Shown here one piece after another: positions 35,866-47,149 of a stretch of DNA of 64,000 bases. The stretch covers positions 1-64,000 of the forward strand of contig JAENRP010000146.1 in the NCBI GenBank assembly GCA_024741835.1. Reading direction: 5' to 3'. The DNA is from Diplocarpon mali (lineage: Eukaryota; Ascomycota; Leotiomycetes; Helotiales; Drepanopezizaceae). A model generated the notes under the pieces. The model was not told the origin of the DNA, did no database searches, and saw only the letters and a list, made by a program, of their open reading frames with translations. How positions within the stretch are numbered: the stretch's first letter is position 1; each line of letters opens with the position of its first letter. The translations under genes were made by a program, and so were the position numbers.

Positions 35866-38489
35866 TCAAATGTGCACCTCCCTGGCTCTGGGTGGCTCTT
35901 CAGTCGCAGTCTGCTGAGCTAGCTTAGAGTCGGCGGTGCTCTTGATGACTTGACTGTATGGGGTCTTCTCGACAGGAGAGCTGGCGCGCTCTTCATCTTC
36001 GCCTTTGGCAAGCTCGGTAACGCCGAAGCTACCTCTCGTCAGTACAGCTCTCGTACTTCACCAGGAGCAAGGGCACTCGCATATCATCCATCCTCTCCAG
36101 ACTCAAGCCCTTCGTCTCCGGAATAAAGAACCACACGAAGAAGAACATGCTAAAGCAGAAACTGCCGAAGATGAAGTACGTCCCATAGCCTCCCTTCCCG
36201 ACCGTCTTCATCATATGCGGTACCGCCTGGGCGACCACAAAGTTAAACAGCCACTGCGTGCTCGCGGCAAGGGCCACATTCATCGCCCTGAGCCGCGCGG
36301 TCGGGATCTCTGACACGATGATCCAGCAGCAAGGGCCCCAGCCGAACTGGAAGAAGGCAGCGAAGAGGAAGATGCAGACGAGGGCGATGTAGCCGACGGC
36401 GGGGATGGGCTCGCCGGGCACGGGTGGCTTGAAGCGCACGTAGAAACCGATGATGAACATGGCGCAGCCTTGGGCGATGGAGGTCCAGAGGAGAGAGCGG
36501 CGGCGCCCGAGGGAGTCGGCGGCGAAGAGGAGGAAAGCGGCGCAGGTTATCATCTTGGTGACGCCGTAGATGCCTGTAGCGAAGAGGCCGGTGTCGGTTT
36601 TCTGTATGGGTTAGCGCGTGACGGTCCTCGAGGCAGGAAGGGAGCGTACAGCAATCCCGAGGCTCTGGAAGATGAGAGGTGCGTAGTAGTTGATGGCGTT
36701 GCTTTCGAGAGGTCAGTGTCATTTCGTAGCTGGAGGCAGAAGAGCAGACGAACGTTCCAGTCATCTGTTGGCAGACCATCAGACCGATTGAAATTAATGC
36801 TCTGTTCCGGTTTCCTTTGATCGTCCACATCTCACGCTGCAAGTCCCAGAAAGTGGCACCGCCAATCAAGCGTCGCTAGATGCCAGTAAGTCACGATGTT
36901 AGATTTCCTGAGGGAAATTGTAGGGTCTACCTCGTTCTCTAGTTGATCTCGCATCTCGTCTAGCTCCATATGCACATAAGGGTGATTAGGTGGGAGACTG
37001 TCCCCGCTTAGCGGATTTCTTTTTCTACATTTGAGATCAGGTACTGACTTGCTGACGTGAGACAGAACTCGGGATGCTTCTTCCCAGTTGTCTTGTCTCG
37101 CCAACCATCTGGGCGATTCGTTGCAAAAGAAGACGCCGATGAGAAGGCAGACTGCGGGTAAAGCTTGTAGCGCAAGGGGAACTTGCCAGGTAGCGTTGTT
37201 TGTCAAAGGGCTGTCGAATTGCCGGTACGCGCCCTGACTTATGTGTCAGCCTCTGCTTGATATTGAAATACCTATTTTCAGTGTAGGGAATCCCTCAATT
37301 TTACTCACATAGTTGACCCAGAAGCTAAGCATGATACCTGACCAGGGATTAACGATGACACGAGGTAGAAATATCCATTTCCTACCAGTGGCAATGAAAA
37401 GCTGGTAAATTCCAGTCAAGCCGCCACGGATGGCACGTGGGGCATTTTCGCTAACCTGTAATCCAAATGAGCCGCGGAATCTTAACGAGAGAAGAGGATA
37501 GGCGTGTACTTACGTAAAGAGGAGTCAGCATACTTGCTGCACCAACGCCCATGCCAGCAACAAGTCTCCCAACGTAGAGACCGTCCCTGTCTAATGTCAG
37601 AATGCTCAGGTGTGTTGGAAAGGTAAGCGCCCTACAGCTTTCCAACTGTGGCAGATTGGATTATAATTCCAACAGCAGTGATAAATGCAGCAGCTAGTAG
37701 AGATGGCTAGACCACGGAATTAGTGACCATCTTCTATTGGGCGAGAGAGCACTTACGCGTCGTCCAAATCTGTCGGCGCAATAATACGCAGCCAGCGAGC
37801 CAAAGAAGCATCCACCCTGGAGTGTGCTGACGACTTGGTCATTGTAAGCCAATGTTTTGTAGAGTTGGTAAGCAACATACTATTTGAGTTCAAGTTGGCA
37901 GCGATCTTGTCGGTAATATTGTACTCTCTAATAGTCTTTTAGCGAATAAGATCTAGGTTGAGGTCTGAGATAGTCCATACGCCTTGAATGCCTCCATGAC
38001 GATGATACCACCAATCGATCCGATATCTGTCACATATTCAAAAAGTGCACCCAACTCGAAATTAGTAGTATATAGAAACCTACCCCATCCAAACAACATG
38101 CCACCAAAGCAAGCTTGCAGCTGTTAGCCGAGCAGATCCACAAATACCGGCAAGACCCGCCGTTCCCGCTGTGTGGCCGAAACTTTATATGACTGTTGAG
38201 GGGCTCCATACCTGAGCATGCTACGACAAGTTAGCAGCGTGTTTTTGAATTTACCCGCAGGAACCAATATCTGCATATGTGATAGGAGCTATAAGAAATG
38301 CATACCCAAGACGAAAATACGCCACCCTTCAAGCTGTTAGCAGAGACACGGCTCGATATCTTGATCGAATATTACCATAGATCTCCGGGGGGTCTCTGAG
38401 GCTTGCTTGAGCAGAATTTCGGCCAAATGGACACTTATCTCTTACGTCTTCATCGCATCGTTCTTGACCACTCGCTGGAGAAGACCCAT
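35866..38489 (-). CDS. MFS sugar/quinate-type transporter
   Basis: A 12-helix plasma-membrane proton symporter of the sugar porter family, closest in feel to fungal quinate/hexose permeases. The product is 548 aa. There are 18 exons on the minus strand: 38489-38446, 38395-38376, 38326-38306, 38220-38212, 38113-38084, 38026-37981, 37927-37881, 37833-37757, 37706-37636, 37586-37514, 37455-37386, 37337-37309, 37233-37049, 36997-36931, 36875-36754, 36701-36650, 36601-36081 and 36028-35866. Every junction keeps frame and rebuilds family motifs: [55 protein letters not shown] and PETKGLSLE. Exon 4 is only 9 nt and supplies part of ACSACFGG. The last intron is GC-AG (AT/GCGAGT, with a TACTGAC branch site). 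Substrate cannot be told from sequence. DUF2264 lies 1.1 kb upstream on the same strand. Confidence 0.88.
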
Positions 38490-39621
38490 CTTCTCGATTT
38501 GAAGAGCTCCAGCTCCGCTTTCAATTTTCGTTCTGCAAATGAAGCCGCACTGACGAGAAGTTCAAAGAGTCAATGAAATGACCGATGAACAAAAGCTTCA
38601 GATTGAGTAGTGGACATCGGTTTCTTATATCCCTTCAGTACAAAATGCGGAGGCGTGGATAGCAAGATAGTATGCATCTAGAGCGCCGCAACCTAGGCAG
38701 TACAGTGTTCTGTTTCGCGCGCATCTCATGCGGGTGTCATCCTGGCCAAGGCGGATAAACTTCCATATACAGCCATTAGCTACGGCGATGGGCCAGTGGT
38801 CCGGAGGCGAATCTGAGCAGCACCATTGGCAGTAAAGAATGCAGCCACAAGAGGTTCGTCTCGCAATCGCACTCTGACATGTCGTGCAACGAAACTGGGT
38901 GCCCGCACGCGGGCCTTCAATGAACTCATGTGATTGCTTGGCCTCAGTTAAGCTGAACAGCATGCCGCAATGATTGGGTTGGAAACCGACGTGCAGCCTG
39001 ACAGCAGGCGAGGGGGCTCGTTGATGGAAAATTAAGGGAGAATCACAAGGGACTCGCCCGGGCAAGATGGCTAAAGTTGCCATGTCCGCCACGGCACACG
39101 GTTTGGATGTGCTGCAGTATATGCGGGGTACTACCGTGCACGAGAGCGATGAGATACTCCCAACGTAACGAGAAGGTGACCAATCAGTGTAAAGTGATCT
39201 TCGAGGTGTGCTATCATAACTACTCATGACAGACTGTAGACCGTTTGGAGAACTGCGAATATCCAAATTTCGCTGAAGACGGCCGAAAAACCATTGATAC
39301 GGCATTCAAATGGTAGATGGCACTGCTGGAATCCGAGCGGAAGCCAGATTGAAGATCTGAGACAGTGATCACCCAGAGCAGGGACCAAAGTCAGGCGTTC
39401 GACAATGCTGATAGTATCGTGATAGTCCCAGAGCTCGGCTCCAGCTCCATGGTAGTACCGCTGACACCACAGAAATATTAGCGAGCAGCTCCTAGAACTT
39501 TCGCATTCCAGAATCTTAGAAACAACTACCGTACGTTGTGCCGAAAACCTAGGATCACAAAAAAGCTCCTCGGCGAAGATCTAAAACTATTATTCTTTGC
39601 TAGACGGAATGATGCGATGCA
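38490..39621. other. Intergenic region upstream of the transporter
   Basis: This region serves as the 5' flank of the transporter and the 3' flank of DUF2264. It contains one long ATG-started frame on the minus strand (38625-39305, 226 codons), rich in Cys and Ser with no recognised domain. It lies where the transporter promoter should be, so I treat it as doubtful. Confidence 0.45.
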
Positions 39622-41822
39622 TCACGAGGAGATCTCATGGGCCAGCCATTTGGGAACGATAGGTTTGCAGTCCCATCCATCGAGGTACGTCGACGGGTGC
39701 ACTTTTTCGCCAGGCGGCTTTGCATAAATCGCCGTGATATACCAAGCAACTTCTCCTTTCCGGATCGTGTGCTGCAGCGTCGGAATGATGGTTCTGCTCT
39801 CCACAATATTAGAATTTGGGTCGGCGTTCACGTGCATCGCTGCCCGTTTAGTCTCGATTTCAAGCGCAACAATACCGACAGCCCCTTTTGAAACAGCAAA
39901 GGCGCCTACAGCTCCAGGTGAGCTTCCCTCCGGAATATGGAGATCGTAGTTTCCGATAATCTTTGGCAGTGTTCCTTCGAACGTCTTTGAATTGTACAGA
40001 TCCAGACACCGGCCGTCAGGTTTCGTCTCGTTGTAGATTGCGAATGCTCCATCTGCCGTCATGACTTGACGCCCGGCCTCGATTTTGTGGGCTCGCAGAT
40101 GCCAGTTTGGAGTTGCCTCAACGGGTGGGAGCAGGTACGTCTTGACCTTGACATCGGGGAAAGGCCTCCAGATTGACTTGAGGACTGGCTGGTCTTCGTG
40201 TGTCTCGATCACGGCTTCTCCGCAAATTCGGCGAGTCTTCCAGGAATCACCGCCGTCATCAGATAATCCCAGTTGAGATGCGAGAGCATATTGTTCGAGC
40301 GTGTAGCATCCAGTTGGTACAGAGTATCCGTAGGCACTGCTATAAGCGAAAGCTCCATATTTTGCGTGAGTTCCTTTCATGGGATAGCTACAGGCCTGGC
40401 CAGATGAGAGAATCAAACGATGACCTCCAAGATAGCTGATGATATGGCCTGGGTGCTCGAGTACTCTCACCTTTGGCAGTAAATGAGACGGATACGCTTC
40501 TTCCTTGGAGGTCCAAAACGGGTGGTCTGGAGGAACGGCCAAACATATGAAAGCTAGACATGCCCACATCGGGCTTTGCGGAGAGTTGTAGTTTTCCGCC
40601 ACATACATATTGGGGAAGCAATATCCAATAGTTAGTGTACCAGTAGCGCTCCATATATCATTCTGGGTTTGCCACCACCGTAGATTTCTCAGGAGAAGTC
40701 CTTTGACGATGCCCCAAGTAAGCGGTGCCGGTAACTCGATATCAGCATACGCACACGCTCCCCAGAAGGAAGCCATTGCAAATCGGTACACAACGCTGCG
40801 ACCGAATGGCGTTGCTCTACCTTCCTCGTCGAAATAATGGATAAAATCCAAAGCATACTCTTGAGCCCTCTTTTTGAACTCTGCAACTTTGGCAGGGTCA
40901 TGTTCTCCTGCAAGTTTGGCATAGAGGAGTTGCAAGTATTGGATGGCAAAACTTCCGCTGTAGTAATCTTGCTGCCAGACCCCAACTGGACCATCATTTG
41001 ACCATCCTCCACCGCGATAAAAGGAGTTCAAATGGATGATGTCTTGCTCGATTTTCTGTTGGGAGTATCTCCCTCCATTCTTCTTTAGCCCGAGATTGGC
41101 GAATACTCTGAACCAGAGCCCTGAATGTAAATTCAGCATGTTGTGCATTTCAGGGTATTCTTTTTGAGCGCTAACAATTAGTATTAGGTATACTGCTTCA
41201 CATTAGCTCCAACTTATCAAATATGTACAGCACCTACTTCTTCTCATTGATACTGTTTCCCAGCCACTTCTCAACATTCAATTTCTCCTTCTCATTTAAT
41301 CTCTCCCAGAACACTGGGGCAACAGCAAGAGTAAAGCCCATAGGACACATTTCTACCATTCTCTGATCATTATCTCTGGGATCGCCCCAGTACTCAGGGC
41401 TCTCTGGATCAGTCCCTAGAAAATTTCATTATAATCATCACCATTATTCGGGAGAGCAATCTCAGTGAGACGCCTGTTCTGGGACGATGGAATGATGTGA
41501 GGTCATGGGATAACTCACCCTGCTTTACAGCCTCGATCCACAGCTCTGTCCCATCCCACGCCCCTCCACCGGCCAGCAAAGCAGCCAGGCCCCACGCCGG
41601 TCTCCAAATACCCTCAACCTCCGCAGCAGTTTGATCGAACCTCGCTGCCGAGCCACCTGGGACGCGAATCCTCGCTTTCAGAGGCGAGAAATGGGCTTTC
41701 AACGGATCCAGGATCGTTTTCAGGAGATCCTGGACGGAGACTCGGTCTGTGATATTGATTTCTGAAAAAGGATGGACACTATCGTAGCCGAGAAATAGCT
41801 GTGTCGGCTCTGGTGCAGTCAT
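39622..41822 (-). CDS. DUF2264 domain protein
   Basis: A 676-aa protein of the DUF2264 family, whose biochemical role is not established. There are three exons: 41822-41519, 41415-41238 and 41170-39622, with introns of 103 and 67 nt. The family landmarks are [19 protein letters not shown] near the N-terminus, [15 protein letters not shown] after the second intron, [20 protein letters not shown], and [14 protein letters not shown] followed by [11 protein letters not shown] (about residues 273-298). The fold is predicted to be an alpha/alpha barrel with a C-terminal beta-rich part, similar to families that act on carbohydrates; this is inference. There is no signal peptide, so a cytosolic location is likely. 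The start is a good ATG with the conserved exon-1 motif downstream. Its neighbour on the same strand is a sugar-type transporter, which fits a carbohydrate role but does not prove it. Confidence 0.87.
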
Positions 41823-43514
41823 GTTGGAAATTAAAGGTAGGTTTCCGATGAGATGCGAAAATGAGGTCTAAAACTGTATGTTTGACAAGGCGATACGAAT
41901 CAACTTTACAGCCCTTCATACTGTCTCTTAACTTGAAATGCATGCGCAAGACAAACAGAATACGGGTAGGTGCAGCAGGTCATCATGCATGGTTTTCATG
42001 GTGGGGGTGTTGAGGATGAGGGGGGAGAGCATGAGCTGGCGGCTAAACACACACGTGATAATCACATACCTAGCATTTGGTTCTGAACTAGCGAATCTTA
42101 CGATCACGAAAATACGCAATCTTGAAATTCCAAGTTTGTTGGTTGTGGCTCGTAGCATGCAGGAAAGACAGGGCAGGAAAATACTGAAAGAGGAGACTGG
42201 AGGTAAATAATTCACGCTTTAGGGCACTCTCTCTGAGACGTGCGAAAGCTCAAGGAAGCCGGAAATATACGGTCGATACAGCAGCTGAGGGAGCATGATT
42301 GAACACCTCACAAACGGTCGGAACTGGGGGCATACTATTGGCGACGTGGAGAGTATCTTGAAGCGAGTCGCGGCTGCGAAGTTTTACTGCTGTTAGCCCG
42401 TCAGCATGCTTGTGGATAAAGTGTCCTGTGCAGGGGATTATCCTAGCAATCCGATGAGGTAACATGGGCGGAGGAAATGCCACGGTCGAGGCCTTTGGCA
42501 ATAGGTCCAAGCCAATTCATATCATCTGGTACACCGTATACCTGACCGTTCGTTGAGGAGAAAGCATGTTTGCACGCTCTCCTTTTGAAAGGGGTTATAT
42601 ATGATCATAACTTCAGTATTTGTTAAAATGGTTGGCGACACCTGGAGATATTCAAAAGTCAGATTACATGCGGCGACAGGCTTGCATATACTCGCGTTTT
42701 CAAATTGACGAGAGTAAAAGAAGGCATTGAATCTCTGGTAAAGTTCTGTTTTAAGCCTAGCATCGAAGACATATTCTTTTTGACAGATAACTTACTCGCT
42801 TCCTGTGAAAATTACTACGCCAATAAACTTCCTGGTTGGAAAGCCACGTGAACAACACTCTTTAGATAATAACATGCCACCCTGCTTATCTCTATGTGTC
42901 ACAGTGAGATCTTGAATTTCGAATTGCGATTGTAAAAGTAAGAAAATCATGCTGCTATTGACAGTGCCACTGCGGCTCTTCCTACTGCTTTTCTTCTCTT
43001 TTCCTCAGCCTCCAGAGCCACGACGCTATCTGCCGCTATTTTAATGAATAACCTTACATATTATGAAGCACCAGACTCTTGAAAACCGGTGACATCAAGA
43101 GAAGCCTAGCAATATTTTGAGGACCATCCTGTGCCAAAGGCCACTTCAACACGTTACATCAGCCAGAAGGAAAAATCCAACGTACGTGATATTAGGACCC
43201 CCTTTCCCTCTGGATTCCAGCACCAAGTCTTGAAACTGTGCACACTTCATATTTCTATTAGTTATATTACACTTGAAAACATCTTCGTACAAAAGCTAAG
43301 AAAGTAATCGATTTATGTACCGCAGACCTCTTTTAGGACAACAAAAGCTGGTTCCTGAAAGTTTGAGATGGTAGCATAATCTCGAAACATGCTGCGATTC
43401 TCTTCGGAGGTTTGTTCCTTGGCATTGGCGAAATATAGGACCGAAGTCGTGGCTAGCCAACGTTGGCCATCAGTACAAAGCCAGGCGAGGGAAATGGTTC
43501 CCGTCTGGAGCTAG
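41823..43514. other. Intergenic region, no gene recognised
   Basis: This is the 5' flank of the DUF2264 gene and about 1.5 kb without supported coding sequence. Only open frames under 100 codons are present, on both strands. Confidence 0.55.
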
Positions 43515-44920
43515 TCAGAATTGGTTGAAAACAAACCAGAAGGGGTTTGCTTCATAATCATTCCGTAACAGCTCTTGTCCTTGACTTGCCTGCGATAAGA
43601 ACGACTTGAACTCATGAACTGTAATCCCGCGTGGGAAGCGGTCGCCCAGGCCCTTGAAATGTAGACATACATACAAGGCTGGCTGAGGCAATATGCGCCA
43701 GTTACTCATAGCCAACCGAAGAGGTTGTCGGTGGGTAATGAGGGTGGTCTTTGAATTCGTTGTTTCTAGGGCATTTGTTAGAATATACAAGGATTGGCTT
43801 ATGTAATCGTACCTTGTATATAAACTCCTGCAGCTCTATAAAACTCGGAATACACACCTTTAGATTCTGTCATTTGTACATGAATAACAACGGCTCATCG
43901 GTGACGATTTTCGGCCTGGAAGCGGCGCCCGCATTGAATTCAGTATTTACAGCTGACGTGTCTGAAGGTTTAATTGAAGCTTGCGAGCTCGTGAGGCTCA
44001 TAATCCCATCCACTGTTCTTTCAGGGCCCAAGGGAAGAGACACTTACCGAGCTGTGCGAACAGACCAATAATCTATTGTGGTCCTTGGTAAATGGTAAGC
44101 TGCGGGCAGCTCTATGTCTTCGAAAATGTAAAGCGCAGTACCCAGCGCGTTGAGACTTAGCATGGATCGACATTTACCAGGTGCGACTGGCTGTGGAAAC
44201 GACGGCGTCTCTAGGGCTGGATCTGCATTGAAATAATTCCATCAAGGTGAACTCGCTTCAGGCAACTCTGGACCACAACGGTAGTATTTAGATTCAAGAG
44301 TGCGGGATCCACCGCTGCCAAATACCTAGGCCTCGATGGAGAATCCAGCCCCCGAAGCTCCTCTGCAGTACATCGTAGCAGTCGCTTTCCCCTACAAGCC
44401 GGGACGACGTTACCCTGTGCTGTAGCACGCAGCCAGGCTCGATCGAAGGGAATCGCCAGTGACCACGGTGAGAAGACAAGGCAGGGACCCACAGGTGCCT
44501 CCTGGGTCACATACTGGTCCATTCGCATGCCATTTGCTCGTTGGCGGCGAGAGGATTCCGGGGCCCCAAATGTCAGAGGAGCGAGCGTCGGGGATCGGAG
44601 CCAATTTACATTTGCCAGTGCGCTTTAGAGTTGGATCCATAGCCGCCCGCTTCCGTCGAGGATGACTGTCCCTCGCTAGCAGGGAGTATCTCGCAGACGC
44701 CTCGATACGATCGGCTATGGTACTGTAAAGGCAGTGTTGTGATTAGATAATGCCTGGGAAACGAGCAGATAGAGACGCATCGCACGCACCTCTACTGCGT
44801 GGTTGGCCTGTGGGATCATGACTGATTGCGCTCCAAAGGTCGGCTTCATCCTTCATCTGCTCTTGGGTAGGAGTAGTTGGGGGTCCTGTAGGGACCGTGG
44901 AAGCAGGTCGCTGGGCCATG
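43515..44920 (-). pseudogene. Possible multi-exon gene or gene remnant, not identified
   Basis: Several minus-strand pieces look coding but could not be joined into one frame. An ATG near 44918 opens MAQRPASTVPTGPPTTP and a segment with DEADLWSAIS. The frame at 44211-44528 contains GPCLVFSPWSLAIPFDRAWL. A stretch near 44070-44190 contains ALGTALYIFEDIELPAAYH before a GTAAGTG donor. The last frame, 43515-43790, contains WRILPQPALYVCLHFKGLG and ends in a stop. No family is recognised. Stops and frame changes between the pieces suggest either missed introns or decay. Confidence 0.3.
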
Positions 44921-46475
44921 TCGGAATTACGCCTCGTACAAGGTAATGCAATTAGAAAAGGAATTGCATTTTATCCTCCCAGCTAAGGATGCTGTGTTAA
45001 AACGCATCCGGGGCAGCTTAGTTGAATTGACACAGCCGCCCTGGTAATGATGGTGAAGAATAATTGCATTTAGCAGATATGCGGTTCACATTTGTAAAAA
45101 AAAACTTTTATGCAAGTAATTCACGGGCTTCTTCACTTATGGTTTACTCTTACTTTACATGGAGGTCTAGGCTGTGCTGTTTGAAAGATTTTTGCCTGGT
45201 TGGGAAGCTTCAATCTAATATTCCAAGGACTTGGGTGATCAATGACCGACAGGCGGGTATTGAAGCCCAGCTGGCCTGTCAATCAATGAACTCCCTGTCG
45301 CATAACACAGAATGGTTCAAGGCATCTCATTGTGCAAGCATCTTGAGGATACCAACCAGGGGGAGTCATTCCGATGCCAGACAGCCTGCACAAAGGAATC
45401 ACAGTCAAACCGGGAACAGACTGCAGTTCTAGCTCACCAAGAAACGAATGAAAGGAGTGAGGTGAGACCTCCATAGGGAATCTCGCAAACCAGCCGAGTC
45501 AACACGCCGGCTCGCTTAGAAATGGGTACCGGCATATGAGCTATAGTCCCACGACTCTGTGCGCTTCGGATGTTGACTCGGCACCGACGGTACGAAGAAA
45601 GCTTGTCACCTTGCCGTCTCTGCCCCCGCAGATTATATTGAAAGTGGAAAAGTGCCAAACGTCAGCGCAAAGAGGAAAGGCTGGACCTGATCCGCAGTAC
45701 AGAATCGTCAAAGCATCGGACAGTAGACCAGGGCATATCGTGGCACTCCCGTTGCCCATCATCCCAGACTTGACATGCTGGTAAAAGAAAACGAGAGGGG
45801 TGGGAAAATGCGAGGGTTTGGTGATCTCGGCGTCCAGGTGTTGACGGTCTGGTGCCGCGCGCAAGGGAGAGCGCGAACTCGCAGTGAAGGGCGAATAGGG
45901 GAATGGAGATGAAGATCAGGTGACGATGAGCAGCAGAGCCAGAGCTGTCGAATGGCAACAATCACGTGGAGCGGATGAGGGGCGGGCAAACGTGTGATGC
46001 GGCTTTCCGATGCCGCTCGGCAGACCAGACCGGCTGCCTCTTGACGGGAGATATTCGGAAGCTCGCTGCTTCGAGACTGACATTCCCCCCTCGAAGACGG
46101 AGGCGGATGCCCCCGCTCGCAGGATTCTTCTTCTCCTCCTGCTATCCTTGATCCTTGAAACCCCGCGCTCCGTTTGGGTGAGCCATAACGGGTCACACGT
46201 GACTCCATCGGAAAGAATCCGACGGAGTATCTGTTAATCCGTACCCAGGCGCAATGGCCGGCCCAGGCCCACCCTCGTCTGCTGCTCACAAGGTTCTGAC
46301 TACCAACTCTCCACTCTGCATGCGCGTAAGCCCACCACCTTTGTCTGGTGCACACAAGAGTAGGAGACTGAAAGACAAGCTCTCTTGGCGTTCTTGATTC
46401 CAACTCTTCTTCCGACGACGTCGTCGAGTCTTCTTTCCAGCCTGCCCGTAGTCTAGCAACCTCTCTCGTACGTCC
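44921..46475. other. Intergenic region, no gene recognised
   Basis: This is upstream sequence of the small Cys-tailed protein gene. A 249-codon minus-strand frame (45759-46508) overlaps that gene's leader and start. It is Arg/Ser-rich and looks like the complement of GC-rich promoter sequence, so it is not called. Confidence 0.5.
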
Positions 46476-47149
46476 ATGTCCGGACAGCCTCTTGAGCCCA
46501 GTCAGCATGTGGCCGTGTGCTTCCTGGATGATCCAGAAGATGCTCTGAAATAGAAGAGTAATACCGTGGAACCAAAGCCGATCCGCCCAGACGTGATTGG
46601 TCGGTATGAGCCTGCTGCGCAGCTCAACCGTTACCCCTTTGGGTCGCCGCCGTCCAGCCCGCCGCCAGGATTATGCCGCCGGTGTGCTCGACAGCTGGCC
46701 GAAAGCCCCACCAAAGTCGTATCGTATAAAGCAGGTATCCTGTCCCACCGGCCCACCGCTCCAACCTCCAGCATCGAAGTCCCGACGAACAAATATTCAA
46801 GACGACCAAGAAAACAAAGACCCCAGCAACCTGTAGGTGAAGCGCTTCGCGGACGGGCTGGTGAAGCTGGGATTGACGGTTCTGCAGCCAATATGCCTGA
46901 AGTCGTCGAGCAACAGATCCAGGTCCCGGCGCCCATGTCGGCCACCAACAGCGGCATCGAGGCCGAGCAGCCCGTAAGTCGTAGAGCCTGTTCTTTCCGG
47001 CACTCAAGAATGTTTGGGGGCTAATAGATGCTGTCTAATAGAAGCCTGCTGCTCCGATGAGCACTTCCGGAGACGACGTCGGTATGCGTGGTGGAGAATA
47101 CGCTTCCTGTGAATGCTGTGGATGTGGTTGTGCCGAGGGCTGCTGCTAG
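46476..47149 (+). CDS. Small protein with Cys-rich C-terminal tail, function unknown
   Basis: The best model has three exons, 46476-46508, 46554-46973 and 47042-47149, giving 186 aa. The N-terminus is MSGQPLEPSQH. The middle has DVIGRYEPAAQLNRYPFGSP, a CRRCARQLAESPTK stretch, and a basic Arg/Lys/Gln-rich segment. The C-terminus is MRGGEYASCECCGCGCAEGCC, eight Cys in the last thirteen residues. The second intron has a good GTAAGT donor and a CTAATAG acceptor. The first, 45 nt with a weak GTGGCC donor, is proposed because the ATG is in frame with the main exon but separated from it by a TAG at 46551. A shorter start at 46893 would give only the last part. Cys-rich tails occur in metal-binding or palmitoylated proteins. 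No function is assigned. Confidence 0.5.

Noticed and set aside
38625..39305. 226-codon minus-strand frame with ATG
   Set aside because: Unrecognised, Cys/Ser-rich, and placed in the expected promoter of the transporter; no intron or homology support, though not fully excluded.
45759..46508. 249-codon minus-strand frame
   Set aside because: Antisense to the leader and start of the Cys-tailed protein gene, Arg/Ser-rich complement of GC-rich DNA, no motif.
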